Shown in pieces: positions 10,038 through 20,213 of a stretch of DNA of 64,000 nucleotides. Source of the stretch: Lyngbya confervoides BDU141951 (lineage in GTDB: Bacteria > Cyanobacteriota > Cyanobacteriia > Thermosynechococcales > Thermosynechococcaceae); assembly GCF_000817775.3 (NCBI RefSeq), contig NZ_JTHE03000044.1:62001-126000 (forward strand). The letters are read 5' to 3'. Below the pieces are notes generated by a model. That model ran no database searches and had not been told where the DNA came from. It saw only the letters and a list, made by a program, of their open reading frames with translations. Position numbers and translations under genes: made by a program. Position 1 is the stretch's first letter; every line of letters starts with the position of its first letter.

Positions 10038-10073
10038 TGCCCCCCGCGCCCCGAAATCTGGGTGAGGGGGGCA
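10038..10073. terminator. Hairpin between convergent clpB1 and ABC ATPase genes
   Basis: TGCCCCCC (10038-10045) pairs with GGGGGGCA (10066-10073), with an inner CCC/GGG pairing in the loop. There is no long T-run directly after it, though a run of T follows further on near 10112. It is probably a transcription stop shared by the convergent genes. Confidence 0.45.
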
Positions 10074-10129
10074 TTAGTCAGCCTGTCTGGGGAAGTTAAC
10101 GCCTGGGACCATTTTTTTAAGGAATTTGG

Positions 10130-10870
10130 TTAAAGAATTTGATTGAGGAACTGCTGCGATCGCGCTTCCTGTGGATGGGTAAAAAACTGGTCGGGGCGGG
10201 CAACTTCGATCACTTGCCCTGCATCCATGAACACCACCCGATCCGCCACTTCCCGCGCAAATCCCACCTCATGGGTCACCACCACCATGGTCATTCCCGA
10301 CTCTGCCAGGCTGCGCATCACGTCTAGAACCTCTTTAATCATTTCCGGATCCAGGGCCGAGGTGGGTTCATCAAAGAGCATGATCTTAGGCTGCATAGCC
10401 AGAGCGCGGGCGATGGCCACTCGCTGCTGCTGCCCGCCGGATAGCTGAGCGGGATACTTTTGAGCCTGCTCTAAAATTCCAACCCGCTCCAGAAGCTGGT
10501 AGGCCACCTCTTCAGCCTTCTGCTTTGGCCATTTACGCACCCACATGGGCGCCAGGGTAATATTTTTGAGCACCGACAGATGGGGAAACAAATTAAATTG
10601 CTGAAACACCATTCCCATCTCGCGACGAATGGCATCCACATTGCGCGTGTTTCGGTCTAGGGTGATACCATCTACCACAATTTGCCCTTGCTGATAATCT
10701 TCCAGGGCATTGAGGGTACGGATAAAGGTGGACTTTCCTGACCCGGAGGGCCCCATCAGCACCACCACTTCCTGAGGGAAAACCTCCAGGTTAATTCCCT
10801 GGAGTACGTGAAATGCATCAAACCACTTGTGGATGTCGGTGGCCTGAATAATTGGCGGTCGCGATTCCAT
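10130..10870 (-). CDS. Polar amino acid-type ABC transporter ATP-binding protein (orphan)
   Basis: A 246-residue ATPase of the GlnQ/HisP class. Walker [10 protein letters not shown] (about 39), Q-loop [12 protein letters not shown], signature LSGGQQQRV (about 143), Walker [15 protein letters not shown] and H-loop VVVTHE are all present. Such subunits energise uptake of glutamine, glutamate or basic amino acids with a periplasmic binding protein and two permeases, but none of these is nearby. It starts at an ATG preceded by GAGAGGG, 18 nt after the clpB2 stop codon, so the two are probably co-transcribed. It may serve permeases encoded elsewhere, as is common for BgtA/NatD-type systems in cyanobacteria. 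The exact substrate cannot be read from the sequence. Confidence 0.88.
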   Translation of the reverse strand: MESRPPIIQATDIHKWFDAFHVLQGINLEVFPQEVVVLMGPSGSGKSTFIRTLNALEDYQQGQIVVDGITLDRNTRNVDAIRREMGMVFQQFNLFPHLSVLKNITLAPMWVRKWPKQKAEEVAYQLLERVGILEQAQKYPAQLSGGQQQRVAIARALAMQPKIMLFDEPTSALDPEMIKEVLDVMRSLAESGMTMVVVTHEVGFAREVADRVVFMDAGQVIEVARPDQFFTHPQEARSQQFLNQIL

Positions 10871-10888
10871 ATCCCTCTCAAGTTGAGT

Positions 10889-13567
10889 CTAGCTTCCCGC
10901 AGCAATTGGCTCTGGCTCGGTAGCCTCTTCCACCGCTGATGGCGCCAGTCGTTTAAAGACAAGGCCGTGGTCGGTGCAGGCTACCTGGATCGTATCGCCT
11001 TCTTGAAAGGCATCTTCTAGAATTTTAATGGCCAGCGGATTTTCCACTTCGCGCTGGATGGCTCGCTTGAGCGGCCGCGCCCCATAGACCGGGTCGTATC
11101 CCGCTTCAACAATATGGTCCAGGGCAGCCTCTGAAAACTGAATTCCAATCTTTTGGTCCGCTAGCAATCGGGCCACCCGCTTCAGCTGAATCGTAACAAT
11201 ATCGCGCAGCTGGCTTCGCTGTAAGGGATGGAACAAAATTAAATCGTCCACCCGGTTGAGAAACTCCGGTTTAAAGTGCGATCGCAACGCCTTCAACACG
11301 CGATCGCGCATTTCATCGTAGCGGGACTCATCCGCCGCCACATCCAGAATGTGATCGCTACCAATATTGCTCGTCATCACAATGACCGTATTGCGAAAAT
11401 CCACCAGCCGCCCCTGGGAATCGGTGACGCGACCATCGTCTAAAACCTGCAGCAGGACATTGAATACATCGGCATGGGCCTTCTCTACCTCATCTAAAAG
11501 CACCACCGAATAGGGCTTGCGCCGGATCACCTCCGTGAGTTGCCCCCCCTCTTCATAACCCACGTATCCCGGCGGAGCACCCACCAGTCGCGCCACATTG
11601 TGCTTCTCCATATACTCGGACATATCAATGCGCACCAGAGCATCCTCCGAGTCAAACAGCAGTTTAGCCAGAGCCCTGGCCAGCTCAGTTTTCCCCACCC
11701 CCGTGGGTCCCATAAACAAAAATGAGCCAATGGGACGCGCGGGATCCTTCATGCCAGCGCGGGCCCGTCGAATCGCCGCTGATACGGCTGACACGGCCTC
11801 CTGTTGTCCAATCACCTGTTGATGCAGATGCGTTTCGAGCTGTAACAGCTTTTCCCGTTCCGATTCTAAGAGGCGCGTCACGGGAATTCCCGTCCATTTG
11901 GCTACAATTTCCGCAATATCCGATTCCGTCACCTGGTCGCGCAGCAGGGCAAACCCATCACTGTGCATCTCTAGCAGCAGGGCCTCTTGGGTTTCGAGCT
12001 CTCGGTGCAGCTGGGTCAGCTTGTCATACTTGAGCATGGAGGCCTTGGTGAGGTCAATATCCCGTTCGGCTTGGGCAATTTGGCGATCCACCTCCGCCTT
12101 TTCCTCATTGAGATGATTGATTCGCTCTAGAATCTGTTTTTCTGAGCGCCATTGCCCCTCCAAGGCTTCTTTCTTAGGCGTCAGCTCCTTAATCTCCTGC
12201 AAGACGCGATTGAGGCGATCCTTAGACTGGTAGACTCCGCCAAGGCGAGGCTCCTCCTGCTCCAGGGAGAGCTTTTCCATCTCTAGCTGCATCAGGCGAC
12301 GCTCCACCGCCTCCAGTTCGCTGGGCTTGGAGGTGATCTCCATCTTGAGCTTCGCCGCGGCCTCATCCACCAGATCAATGGCCTTATCGGGTAAAAAGCG
12401 ATCGCTAATGTAGCGATCCGAGAGCACCGCCGCCGCCACCAGCGCTGAATCTGTGATCTTGACATTGTGGTGAATTTCGTAGCGATCCTTAAGCCCACGC
12501 AAAATGGAAATGGTGTTATCCACGGAGGGCTGCTCCACCAGAACCTGCTGAAAACGGCGCTCCAGGGCGGCATCTTTTTCAATGTGCTTGCGATACTCAT
12601 CCAGGGTGGTCGCCCCAATGCAGCGCAATTCGCCGCGCGCCAGCATTGGCTTGAGCAAATTTCCCGCATCCATGGTGCCTTGGCTGGTGCCAGCCCCCAC
12701 CACGGTGTGCAGCTCATCGATAAACAGCACTACCTGTCCTTCGGAATGGGTCACCTCTCGCAGCACACTTTTGAGCCGCTCCTCGAATTCCCCCCGGTAT
12801 TTGGCTCCTGCCACCAGACTGCCCATATCCAGGGTAATGAGCTGGCGATTTTTGAGGGACTCAGGCACATCCCCATTGATAATGCGTTGGGCTAACCCCT
12901 CGGCAATGGCGGTTTTCCCCACCCCCGGCTCGCCAATGAGCACTGGATTATTCTTCATGCGCCGGGAGAGTACCTGAATGACCCGACGAATTTCCTCATC
13001 CCGACCAATCACCGGGTCAAGCTTCCCGGCTTTAGCTTGGGCCGTTAAATCTCGACCAAATTTCTCCAGGGCAGATTGCGGAGCCTCTGGCTCGGACTTT
13101 TGCGTCTCAATCGCCTGCTGTTGGGCTTTCATGTGGGATTGCTGAATAGCTGCTTCTAGATCTTCAATCGCTACGCCCTGCTCTTGCAGCAGCGTCTGGC
13201 CAATGCGCTCATCGGTGGCAAAGGCTAGCAAAAAATGCTCCGCAGAAATCAGGGCCGCCCCTCGATCGGATCGGAGGCTTTCAGCCCCATCCATGAGCCG
13301 ATCTAGCCCTCGCCCCCAAAACAGCTGGGATCCTGGCGGAGCCTCCGGCTGCTGATTGGCAAAGTCGCTCAAATCCTTGGCGAGCCGATCCACATCCAGC
13401 TTACTGCGGGTCAGAATTTTTACCGTCTGGGGATCTTCTTCGATCAAGGTGATGATGAGATGCTCCACCTCCAAGTGTTGATTACGATGGCCACGGGCAA
13501 CATCTTGAGATTTAACAATCGCATCCCATGCGGAATCGGTAAATTGGCCGGGGTCGGTCGGCTGCAT
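10889..13567 (-). CDS. clpB: ATP-dependent chaperone ClpB (second paralogue, ClpB2 type)
   Basis: A second complete ClpB of 892 residues from the ATG at 13567. An upstream start at 13639 is possible, but [17 protein letters not shown] matches the normal N-terminus. The Clp N domain is followed by AAA1 with GEPGVGKTA and LFIDELHT, a coiled-coil middle domain (about 400-540) that differs clearly from ClpB1 ([18 protein letters not shown]), AAA2 with GPTGVGKTE and [11 protein letters not shown], and a short C-terminal extension ending [13 protein letters not shown]. Cyanobacteria usually have two ClpBs; in Synechococcus elongatus ClpB1 gives heat tolerance and ClpB2 is essential. The assignment to ClpB2 is by divergence from the more canonical copy next door. 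It leads an apparent operon with the ABC ATPase. Confidence 0.9.
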   Translation of the reverse strand: MQPTDPGQFTDSAWDAIVKSQDVARGHRNQHLEVEHLIITLIEEDPQTVKILTRSKLDVDRLAKDLSDFANQQPEAPPGSQLFWGRGLDRLMDGAESLRSDRGAALISAEHFLLAFATDERIGQTLLQEQGVAIEDLEAAIQQSHMKAQQQAIETQKSEPEAPQSALEKFGRDLTAQAKAGKLDPVIGRDEEIRRVIQVLSRRMKNNPVLIGEPGVGKTAIAEGLAQRIINGDVPESLKNRQLITLDMGSLVAGAKYRGEFEERLKSVLREVTHSEGQVVLFIDELHTVVGAGTSQGTMDAGNLLKPMLARGELRCIGATTLDEYRKHIEKDAALERRFQQVLVEQPSVDNTISILRGLKDRYEIHHNVKITDSALVAAAVLSDRYISDRFLPDKAIDLVDEAAAKLKMEITSKPSELEAVERRLMQLEMEKLSLEQEEPRLGGVYQSKDRLNRVLQEIKELTPKKEALEGQWRSEKQILERINHLNEEKAEVDRQIAQAERDIDLTKASMLKYDKLTQLHRELETQEALLLEMHSDGFALLRDQVTESDIAEIVAKWTGIPVTRLLESEREKLLQLETHLHQQVIGQQEAVSAVSAAIRRARAGMKDPARPIGSFLFMGPTGVGKTELARALAKLLFDSEDALVRIDMSEYMEKHNVARLVGAPPGYVGYEEGGQLTEVIRRKPYSVVLLDEVEKAHADVFNVLLQVLDDGRVTDSQGRLVDFRNTVIVMTSNIGSDHILDVAADESRYDEMRDRVLKALRSHFKPEFLNRVDDLILFHPLQRSQLRDIVTIQLKRVARLLADQKIGIQFSEAALDHIVEAGYDPVYGARPLKRAIQREVENPLAIKILEDAFQEGDTIQVACTDHGLVFKRLAPSAVEEATEPEPIAAGS

Positions 13568-13832
13568 CGGAAATTTCTGAGTAGGGTAAAGCTCAACGGT
13601 ACTATTAGGACTCAGTATAGTCTGCCCTCTCCACGGCAAACCAGAGAAGCCCGATGATTCTTAGGACAGGCAACGATTAGAAAACTGAATCAATCCCCCT
13701 GGAATTGATTGGGATTCATGGAGCTCCATGATTTACTAGGTGGAACATAAAGACTTTGTTAAAATAAATACCAAATCCAGGGATCTTCCGCGCGATCGCG
13801 GACTGGACCTGCCGCACTAGAGAGTTGAAATC
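13568..13832. promoter_or_regulatory. Divergent promoter region clpB2 / rpe with palindromes
   Basis: The region contains a 7-bp inverted repeat AATCAAT/ATTGATT (13688-13694 and 13704-13710) and a perfect 16-bp palindrome TCATGGAGCTCCATGA (13716-13731). An AT-rich stretch (TTGTTAAAATAAATA, about 13757-13771) follows, and a HIP1-like GCGATCGC sits just before rpe. The palindromes are candidate operators; no known regulator consensus is matched. Confidence 0.35.
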
Positions 13833-14540
13833 ATGACCCTACGAACCTCGCCGAAATCTACGGTGATCTCGCCGTCTATCCTATCCGCGGACTTCAGCCG
13901 ACTTGGTGACGAAGTGCGAGCCGTGGATGAAGCAGGTGCCGACTGGATCCATGTTGATGTCATGGATGGTCGCTTTGTCCCTAACATTACCATTGGCCCA
14001 CTGATCGTCGATGCCCTACGTCCTGTGACGCAAAAGCCCTTAGATGTTCATCTGATGATCGTCGAACCAGAGCGATATGTAGCTGATTTTGCTAAGGCGG
14101 GCGCAGACATTATTTCAGTCCATGCGGAAGCCACGGCCACCACGCACCTCCATCGTACCCTGGGACAGATTAAGGAACTAGACAAATTGGCCGGGGTTGT
14201 ACTCAATCCCGGCAGCTCCCTGGATCAAATTGAATATGTTCTGGATCTGTGCGATTTAATTTTAATCATGAGTGTCAACCCCGGTTTCGGGGGGCAAAGC
14301 TTTATCCCTGAGGTACTGCCCAAGATTCGTAAGCTGCGTCAGATGTGCAACGAGCGTGGTCTCGATCCCTGGATTGAAGTCGATGGCGGTCTCAAGGCCA
14401 ACAACACCTGGCAGGTACTGGAAGCCGGTGCCAATGCCATTGTGGCTGGATCTGCTGTCTTTAATGCCGAGGACTACGCACAGGCCATTGACGGCATTCG
14501 CAACAGCAAAAAGCCGGAACCTGAACTGGCCTCTGTCTGA
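13833..14540 (+). CDS. rpe: Ribulose-phosphate 3-epimerase
   Basis: Interconverts ribulose 5-phosphate and xylulose 5-phosphate in the Calvin-Benson cycle and the pentose phosphate pathways. The 235-residue TIM barrel shows [16 protein letters not shown], the metal-site segment [32 protein letters not shown] and the late VDGG and [13 protein letters not shown] phosphate-binding motifs, so all catalytic segments are in place. Length and start (ATG 13833) match the family. It is followed 160 nt later by lysS on the same strand and lies divergent from clpB2. In a photoautotroph this enzyme is central to regenerating the CO2 acceptor. Confidence 0.97.
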   Translation: MTLRTSPKSTVISPSILSADFSRLGDEVRAVDEAGADWIHVDVMDGRFVPNITIGPLIVDALRPVTQKPLDVHLMIVEPERYVADFAKAGADIISVHAEATATTHLHRTLGQIKELDKLAGVVLNPGSSLDQIEYVLDLCDLILIMSVNPGFGGQSFIPEVLPKIRKLRQMCNERGLDPWIEVDGGLKANNTWQVLEAGANAIVAGSAVFNAEDYAQAIDGIRNSKKPEPELASV

Positions 14541-14700
14541 GGATTGCGGCGCTACTTTTGATCCTCCCGATCCGCGCCTGTCCTCCTACCGCGCCCTATC
14601 TCCACCCGTTGGACTGCAGATGAGCGGTACGTCCCTTGGGGCGTGCCGCTTATCTGCTGCAATCCCTACCCTACAACCTTTGTCCGTTGACTTGAGTACC

Positions 14701-16260
14701 ATGGCCTCCGATCGCCCCGCTGCCCAAAGCCAGTCCACCCTTGCCGAGATTCGTGCGGCTCGTCTGGAGAAAATCGAGCAAATTAAGGACCTCGGTCTAA
14801 CCCCCTACGCCTACCGCTGGGAATCTACCCACCGTGCCCAGGAGCTTCAAGAGACATACGCCACCCTAGAGAAGGGCGCAGAGGTGGAGGTGCAAGTGGC
14901 GATCGCCGGACGCATTCTGGCCCGGCGCGTATTTGGCAAGCTAGCCTTCTTCAGCCTTCAAGACGAAACCGGGACCATTCAGCTTTACCTGGATAAAAAG
15001 CACCTCAGCACTGCCATGGGTGATGGCGATCCCCAGACGTTTAACCACCTCAAGCAGCTTACCGACGTCGGAGATTTTATCGGCGTTCGCGGCACCCTCA
15101 AACGCACTGAAAAAGGGGAGCTATCGGTGCTTGTACAGGATTATCAATTTTTGACCAAGTCCTTGTTGCCCCTGCCTGATAAATGGCATGGCCTAACGGA
15201 TGTTGAAAAGCGATATCGCCAGCGATACCTGGACCTCATTGTGAATCCCCAGGCGCGTGACACCTTTCGCAAGCGAGCGAAGGTGACTGCTGCCATTCGG
15301 CAGTATCTGGACCGCCAGGGCTTTATTGAAATTGAAACCCCTGTCCTGCAGAGTGAAGCGGGCGGCGCAGAGGCACGCCCCTTCATCACCTACCACAACA
15401 CGCTGGATCGCGAGCTTTATCTGCGCATTGCCACAGAACTCCATCTGAAGCGGCTGATTGTGGGGGGATTTGAAAAGGTCTTTGAACTGGGGCGAATTTT
15501 TCGAAATGAGGGAATCTCCACCCGCCATAACCCGGAATTTACCACCATTGAAATTTACCAGGCCTATGCGGACTACTACGACATGATGGACTTGACCGAA
15601 GCGCTGGTGGTGGAATCGGCCAACTCGGTTCTGGAGAGTCTTGTGGTGCCTTATCAGGGAGAGACCATTGATCTGACACCGCCCTGGCGTCGCGTCACCA
15701 TGCACGATCTGGTCCAGGAAAAAACCGGACTAGACTTCCAACGCTTTACCCATCTCCAAGAGGCGATCGCGGCCGCAGAGTCGGCGGGGATCACCGAGAT
15801 TGCCGATTGTCAAAGCATTGGCCAGCTATTGAATGAGGTCTTTGAGCAAAAGGTCGAAGCCACCTTGATCCAGCCTACCTTTGTGATGGACTACCCCGTG
15901 GAAATCTCGCCCTTGGCGAAACCCCATCGGGATCAACCCTCGCTAGTCGAGCGTTTTGAGCTGTTTATTGTGGGCCGCGAAACCGCCAATAGTTTTTCAG
16001 AGCTGACCGATCCCCTCGACCAGCGTCAACGACTGGAAGCACAGGCGGCCAAAAAGGTAGCCGGCGACCTAGAAGCCCATGGCGTTGACGAAGACTTTCT
16101 CACCGCGCTGGAATATGGTATGCCCCCCACCGGTGGATTAGGGATCGGCATCGATCGCCTGGTTATGTTGTTAACCGATGCCCCCAGTATTCGAGATGTA
16201 ATTGCCTTTCCCCTCCTCAAAACCGTGACTCACGAGGGGAAAGACCCTCCCCTTCTCTAG
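14701..16260 (+). CDS. lysS: Lysyl-tRNA synthetase, class II
   Basis: Charges tRNA-Lys with lysine. The 519-residue protein from ATG 14701 has an N-terminal OB-fold anticodon-binding domain ([19 protein letters not shown], about 60-80) and a class II catalytic core. Motif 1 includes [18 protein letters not shown], motif 2 [15 protein letters not shown] and motif 3 [13 protein letters not shown]. The order is complete and the length is normal. The frame continues upstream with an alternative ATG at 14620, but the common lysS N-terminus ([19 protein letters not shown]) begins about 15 residues after the chosen start. The gene lies between rpe and coaD with its own short leader. Confidence 0.96.
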   Translation: MASDRPAAQSQSTLAEIRAARLEKIEQIKDLGLTPYAYRWESTHRAQELQETYATLEKGAEVEVQVAIAGRILARRVFGKLAFFSLQDETGTIQLYLDKKHLSTAMGDGDPQTFNHLKQLTDVGDFIGVRGTLKRTEKGELSVLVQDYQFLTKSLLPLPDKWHGLTDVEKRYRQRYLDLIVNPQARDTFRKRAKVTAAIRQYLDRQGFIEIETPVLQSEAGGAEARPFITYHNTLDRELYLRIATELHLKRLIVGGFEKVFELGRIFRNEGISTRHNPEFTTIEIYQAYADYYDMMDLTEALVVESANSVLESLVVPYQGETIDLTPPWRRVTMHDLVQEKTGLDFQRFTHLQEAIAAAESAGITEIADCQSIGQLLNEVFEQKVEATLIQPTFVMDYPVEISPLAKPHRDQPSLVERFELFIVGRETANSFSELTDPLDQRQRLEAQAAKKVAGDLEAHGVDEDFLTALEYGMPPTGGLGIGIDRLVMLLTDAPSIRDVIAFPLLKTVTHEGKDPPLL

Positions 16261-16355
16261 GGCGAAAAACCTCATTCCAGACCTTTTTCCCGCCACGCCA
16301 GCAAGAATTTTGACAAGAAATTCTTTAGGGTAGTTACGAAATCAGATTCATGGAC

Positions 16356-16361
16356 TATAAT
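16356..16361 (+). promoter_or_regulatory. Putative -10 box (TATAAT) of the coaD operon
   Basis: A consensus TATAAT lies about 24 nt before the coaD ATG. A TTGACA is present at 16310-16315 but is too far away (40 nt) to serve as its -35; the local -35 region is weak. The short distance implies a short leader. Confidence 0.4.
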
Positions 16362-16384
16362 CTCGTGCATGAGAATGCGAACCT

Positions 16385-16897
16385 ATGATTGCGATTTATC
16401 CAGGAAGCTTCGATCCCATTACCCTGGGACACCTCGATATTATTGAACGAGGCTGTCAGCTTTTTGAGCACGTTATCGTGGCAATTTCCCGCAATCCTAG
16501 CAAACAGCCGTTATTCTCGGTTCCACAGCGTATCGCCCAAATTAAGGCCTGTACGCAGCATCTGAATAACGTTGAAATCGATCATTTCGAGTCTTTGACC
16601 GTAACCTATGCCCAGCGAAAGCAGGCAAAGGTTCTACTGCGGGGCCTCCGAGTTCTTTCAGATTTCGAATATGAACTACAAATGGCCCACACCAATAAGA
16701 GCTTAGCCGACTCCATTGAAACTGTCTTTTTGGCCACCTCCAATGAGCACAGTTTTCTGAGCAGTAGCCTTGTCAAAGAAATTGCCAAGTTTGGCGGTTC
16801 AATTTCTCATCTAGTTCCCAGTAACGTTGCCACTGAGTTAGAAAAATGTTACGACAAGACTCCTCCACCACCAGCGTGCCCAAGAAATCTTCTGTGA
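16385..16897 (+). CDS. coaD: Pantetheine-phosphate adenylyltransferase
   Basis: Transfers AMP from ATP to 4'-phosphopantetheine in coenzyme A synthesis. The 170-residue nucleotidyltransferase fold has the T/HxGH motif as [15 protein letters not shown] at the N-terminus, [18 protein letters not shown] in the middle and the ISSS-like [16 protein letters not shown] near the end. The C-terminal tail ([12 protein letters not shown]) is unusual because it overlaps the start of the next gene. It begins the operon coaD, Cdv3-like gene, small unknown gene; the same coaD to Cdv3-like order is known in other cyanobacteria. Confidence 0.95.
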   Translation: MIAIYPGSFDPITLGHLDIIERGCQLFEHVIVAISRNPSKQPLFSVPQRIAQIKACTQHLNNVEIDHFESLTVTYAQRKQAKVLLRGLRVLSDFEYELQMAHTNKSLADSIETVFLATSNEHSFLSSSLVKEIAKFGGSISHLVPSNVATELEKCYDKTPPPPACPRNLL

Positions 16898-17550
16898 AAG
16901 GTAAAACTCAAACGACTCACCAACAAGGCTTGGAGTTACAGCAGCAGCTACAGCGGCTTGAGGAGATTATTGTCCTCGAGGGATTCAAGCTGCCGATGAC
17001 CAGTCGCACCATCATTGATGATGACCAGCTACTGACTCAGTTGTTGACCATTGAACGCAGCATTCCAGACTGCATTAAGGATGCCGAGACCCTACTGGAG
17101 CGGCGCGAGGATATTCTCAATGATGCCCGGCAAAAGGCCCAGGAGATTATTCAGCAGGCAGAACGCCGGGCTGCCCAGATTGCCGATGAGCTGACCATCA
17201 TTAAACAGGCAGAAATTGAGGCGCAGGAGCTTCGGAAACAGGTCCAGGACGAGGTTGATCAGATCCGTCGTCAGAACTTCTCGGAAATTGAGAGAGTGCG
17301 CCGCCAAACTCAGCAGGAAGTCGACTCACTCCGCAAATCGGCCCGGATGGAATGTGAGCAAATTCACCGCGAGTCCGATCGCTATGCCGATAGTGTCCTG
17401 GGCGAACTTGAGCACAACCTGAGCGCCATGATTAAGGTGATCCAAAATGGTCGCCGCCATATTAACACCCATTCGGCGGCCGCAGTTCCCCAGCAAAATC
17501 TCTCTGAGGGGCAGGTAGTTTCCGCGAAGGGGCGCCCCCAGGGATCCTAG
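16846..17550 (+). CDS. DivIVA/Cdv3-like coiled-coil cell-division protein
   Basis: A 234-residue, highly charged protein, nearly all alpha-helical after residue 25. A conserved segment [22 protein letters not shown] (first 20 residues are the diagnostic part) sits near residues 40-60, followed by a long coiled coil (about 75-200; [32 protein letters not shown]) like DivIVA or the ATP synthase b subunit. Cyanobacterial Cdv3 proteins, needed for proper septum placement, have this layout and often follow coaD. The chosen ATG overlaps coaD by 52 nt; a GTG at 16894 would give a 4-nt GTGA overlap and is an equally good start. The Cdv3 assignment is by similarity of layout and context. Confidence 0.65.
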   Translation: MLRQDSSTTSVPKKSSVKGKTQTTHQQGLELQQQLQRLEEIIVLEGFKLPMTSRTIIDDDQLLTQLLTIERSIPDCIKDAETLLERREDILNDARQKAQEIIQQAERRAAQIADELTIIKQAEIEAQELRKQVQDEVDQIRRQNFSEIERVRRQTQQEVDSLRKSARMECEQIHRESDRYADSVLGELEHNLSAMIKVIQNGRRHINTHSAAAVPQQNLSEGQVVSAKGRPQGS

Positions 17551-17564
17551 GAGTCACAAAGTCG

Positions 17565-17903
17565 ATGTCAGAGGGTGAATACATTCAATCGATTCAGTTG
17601 CCCCCTTGCCAATCTCCGCAGCAGGAGTCAGCTTGGCTTTGTCAACAGTTAAGGGAGTGGCTGGATCAAGAATATTTGCCGGAGCCCGTCAATGCAACGA
17701 TTGCACAGCGAGCCGCGCAGGTTTATTTTCGCCAGCGCCTAGAGGGAGAAAATGATATTGGCTCTTTGGTGATCGCCATTGTGAGCGAAATGCAGGCGTT
17801 TGACTTCTCTAAAAGCTTTTACAGCGAGTTTGCGGTCGCCAATGCCGTTAGCGATCTTTTGCTCTCTAGCCTGGGCATTGATACCTGCTGCGGAATGGGC
17901 TAG
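17565..17903 (+). CDS. Conserved hypothetical protein, third gene of coaD operon
   Basis: A 112-residue soluble, mostly helical protein without recognised domain. It starts with ATG 14 nt after the Cdv3-like gene. The middle segment (EPVNATIAQRAAQVYFRQRLE) and the C-terminal helix (EFAVANAVSDLLLSSLGID) look structured, and two adjacent cysteines occur near the end (DTCCGMG). No signal peptide or membrane segment is visible. Its tight spacing suggests a role with the division protein or a simple operon partner. The reading frame has normal codon use, so I believe it is a real gene of unknown function. Confidence 0.65.
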   Translation: MSEGEYIQSIQLPPCQSPQQESAWLCQQLREWLDQEYLPEPVNATIAQRAAQVYFRQRLEGENDIGSLVIAIVSEMQAFDFSKSFYSEFAVANAVSDLLLSSLGIDTCCGMG

Positions 17904-17954
17904 GAACCCTACGAACCCGGCACGGATCCTCAGGGTATAGATTCTCAGGATCAG

Positions 17955-17998
17955 TTGGGCAAGTCCTCGCTGGAGGGCTTGCCCAACATTGCATTTTT
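17955..17998 (+). terminator. Rho-independent terminator of the coaD operon
   Basis: A 15-nt arm (17955-17969) pairs with 17974-17988 with one G-U pair and a 4-nt loop; the stem core is GTTGGGCAAG/CTTGCCCAAC. A T-run (17994-17998) follows six bases later. It lies between the coaD operon and convergent rpsN. Confidence 0.8.
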
Positions 17999-18032
17999 GC
18001 AATTCTCCGCTGGGCAATTACCCGATGAGCAA

Positions 18033-18335
18033 TTACCAGCTGGATTTGGTGACGCCAGGAAGCAGACCCTCATGGGCCATTTCTCGCAGCACATGTCGCG
18101 ACAGACCAAAGTCTCGAAAATAGCCGCGAGATCGACCTGTAACCCAGCAGCGATTGCGAAGACGAGTCGGGGCACTGTTGCGGGGGAGCTGTTGCAACTT
18201 TCGATGTAGCTCCATTTTTTCCTGTTGAGAGGTGGCCTGAGCAATTTGTTGTTTAATTGCCTGACGTTTCTCAGCGTATTTCTCCACAAGCTTTTCTCGC
18301 TTGCGTTCACGCTGAATCATGCTAACCTTAGCCAT
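18033..18335 (-). CDS. rpsN: 30S ribosomal protein S14
   Basis: Small-subunit protein of the 30S head. It is the 100-residue zinc-free form: [20 protein letters not shown] at the N-terminus, then [20 protein letters not shown] and the conserved [20 protein letters not shown] end. The CXXC zinc-binding pairs of the short form are absent, as usual for cyanobacteria and plastids. It is encoded outside the main ribosomal protein cluster, as in other cyanobacteria. The gene lies 42 nt downstream of nth on the same strand and may be read from the rseP-nth transcript or its own promoter. Confidence 0.97.
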   Translation of the reverse strand: MAKVSMIQRERKREKLVEKYAEKRQAIKQQIAQATSQQEKMELHRKLQQLPRNSAPTRLRNRCWVTGRSRGYFRDFGLSRHVLREMAHEGLLPGVTKSSW

Positions 18336-18377
18336 GGATGGGATAAAAAGCCTAATTTGACAGCATTCCCTATCCTA

Positions 18378-19100
18378 CTAAACTTTTGCTGATTTCGGTG
18401 ACTTTTTTCTGGGACGCTGGCGCCCGGTCACTGCCGTTGACACCACTTTTCCCGCCGACGCACAGACATCAGCCAAGCAACAGCTTTCACAGCGGGGACG
18501 ACGGGCTGGACAAACTGCGCGGCCGTGATAAATAAGGCGAATAGACCAATTTTCCCACTCTGGTTGTGGAAGCAAAGGCATTAAGTCTTGCTCCACCTTG
18601 ACTGGATCCTCATGCCGGGTCAGCCCCAAGCGCTTGGATAAGCGTTTGACATGGGTGTCAACGGTAACGCCCCTGTTGATCCCGAAGGCATTAGCCAGCA
18701 CCACATTGGCAGTCTTTCTGGCAACGCCTGGCAGTGTCAATAAGGCGTCCATGGTGTGGGGCACCTGGCCCCCAAAATCCTGCACAATTTTTTGACAAGC
18801 GCCCTGGATATGCTTGGCCTTATTTCTGTAGAAGCCCGTTGACTGAATTAAGCGCTCAATTTCCTCCCGTTCAGCGGCGGCTAAGGAGGGGGCGTCCGGG
18901 AAGCGGGAAAACAGGGGCGGCGTCACCAGATTCACGCGATCATCGGTGCATTGGGCAGACAAAATCGTGGCCACCAGCAACTGTACTGGAGTCTCGTAAT
19001 TCAGAGTACAAGTTGCATCGGGGTAAGCGATGTGCAGCCGCCGTAAGATTTCTAAGGCACGTTTCCGCTGGGGAGCCAGGCGTGTTTGGGACATGGTCAA
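18378..19100 (-). CDS. nth: Endonuclease III (DNA glycosylase/AP lyase)
   Basis: Removes oxidised pyrimidines and cleaves the abasic site in base excision repair. The 240-residue protein has the helix-hairpin-helix LPGVARKTANVVLANAFG (catalytic Lys within it), the catalytic Asp in VDTHVKRLSKRLG and the C-terminal iron-sulfur cluster ligands C-X6-C-X2-C-X5-C in CPARRPRCESCCLADVC. The start is unusual: an AAAGGAG Shine-Dalgarno lies 8 nt before a TTG (19100), while an ATG two codons later would be 14 nt away, so TTG is favoured. The Lys-rich C-terminus (RQRPRKKSPKSAK) is an extension. It follows rseP by 21 nt. Confidence 0.95.
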   Translation of the reverse strand: MTMSQTRLAPQRKRALEILRRLHIAYPDATCTLNYETPVQLLVATILSAQCTDDRVNLVTPPLFSRFPDAPSLAAAEREEIERLIQSTGFYRNKAKHIQGACQKIVQDFGGQVPHTMDALLTLPGVARKTANVVLANAFGINRGVTVDTHVKRLSKRLGLTRHEDPVKVEQDLMPLLPQPEWENWSIRLIYHGRAVCPARRPRCESCCLADVCASAGKVVSTAVTGRQRPRKKSPKSAKV

Positions 19101-19121
19101 CTACCGCGCTCCTTTGAGGCG

Positions 19122-20213
19122 CTACTGCATGAGCTGTTGGACCCAACTCAAGTTAGCAGTATCGCGCACAATTAAAAGTACCCCCAGCCCCATAATTAAA
19201 AATAGACCCGTTTGCATGACCCCTTGTTGGAACTGCACCGGCAGCGGTTTGCCGCGAATGCCTTCGAAGGCTAGAAAGAGAAGTTGCCCTCCGTCCAGGG
19301 CTGGGAGGGGCAAGATGTTGATAAAGGCCAGATTAATGCTGATCAGTGCGGCAAATTGTAAGAGATTCCCGGCGTTTGATTTGGCAATGTCGGCACCCAT
19401 GGCCACAATCGCCACGGGTCCCGAAAGCTGTGAGGCAGCCTCTTGAAAGTTTGAAATGAGATGGGCAAACCCAAGAACCGTCAGCCGAGAAATCCGCTCA
19501 AATTCTTGATTGGACTGATTGATGAGCTGAGTGAGATGGGTAGCCTTGTGAAAGATAAACTGTCCATTGGGGGCAAGCTGCACCCCAATTCTGGGAATGC
19601 CGTCTTCATCGATCTGGGGTGCAACGCTGAATTCAAGCTGTTCTTGATCTCTGAGGACCAAAAGCTCCAGGCGACTCCCCTGACTGCTAAGGATGGCCTC
19701 TTGCATCCGGTCAATTCCCACCGATCCAGGGGGCAAAGGTTGACCATTCACCTGGATAACAACATCCATCGCCTGCAGACCGGCCTCCCCGGCCGCGGAA
19801 CTCATGGTACTGACTAGCTGGGGAATTTGGACGCCAGGCTGAGGTTGAAACTCAGGGATGCCCACTGTTCCCAACTGGGTCATCAGCAGTAAATAGGCAA
19901 AAATTAAGTTGGCGAGCACTCCAGCCACCATGACGATGGCTCGATCTAAAATGGGGCGATTCTTTAACAGGCCTGGATCACTGGAGTTTAGATCTTCCTC
20001 TAGTTCATCGTCTGGAAACGCCACGTAGCCACCCAGAGGAATTGCGCGGAGGGAATATTCAGTCACCCTTCCCTGGTAGCGCCAGAGAACGGGGCCAAAT
20101 CCAATTGCAAATCGGGTGACGATAATACCTTGAAGACGAGCTGCCAGGAAATGCCCTAGTTCATGGACAACAATGAGAATACCAACCACAGCGATCGCAG
20201 CAAGAACAGGCAT
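19122..20213 (-). CDS. rseP: RIP metalloprotease RseP (site-2 protease)
   Basis: Membrane-embedded zinc protease that cuts transmembrane substrates such as anti-sigma factors. The 363-residue form from ATG 20213 starts directly with the first membrane helix and the zinc motif VVHELGHFLAAR; a longer ATG start at 20249 is possible. A PDZ domain (about 125-210; GEAGLQAMDVVIQVNGQPL) and the C-terminal NILPLPALDGGQLLF motif, which carries the Asp zinc ligand, complete the family pattern. Four membrane segments are expected. It heads a minus-strand group rseP-nth-rpsN. Substrates in this organism are unknown. Confidence 0.93.
   Translation of the reverse strand: MPVLAAIAVVGILIVVHELGHFLAARLQGIIVTRFAIGFGPVLWRYQGRVTEYSLRAIPLGGYVAFPDDELEEDLNSSDPGLLKNRPILDRAIVMVAGVLANLIFAYLLLMTQLGTVGIPEFQPQPGVQIPQLVSTMSSAAGEAGLQAMDVVIQVNGQPLPPGSVGIDRMQEAILSSQGSRLELLVLRDQEQLEFSVAPQIDEDGIPRIGVQLAPNGQFIFHKATHLTQLINQSNQEFERISRLTVLGFAHLISNFQEAASQLSGPVAIVAMGADIAKSNAGNLLQFAALISINLAFINILPLPALDGGQLLFLAFEGIRGKPLPVQFQQGVMQTGLFLIMGLGVLLIVRDTANLSWVQQLMQ

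Noticed and set aside
15193-15705. A 170-codon minus-strand frame opposite lysS
   Set aside because: Entirely inside the catalytic core of a well-defined synthetase; no independent support.
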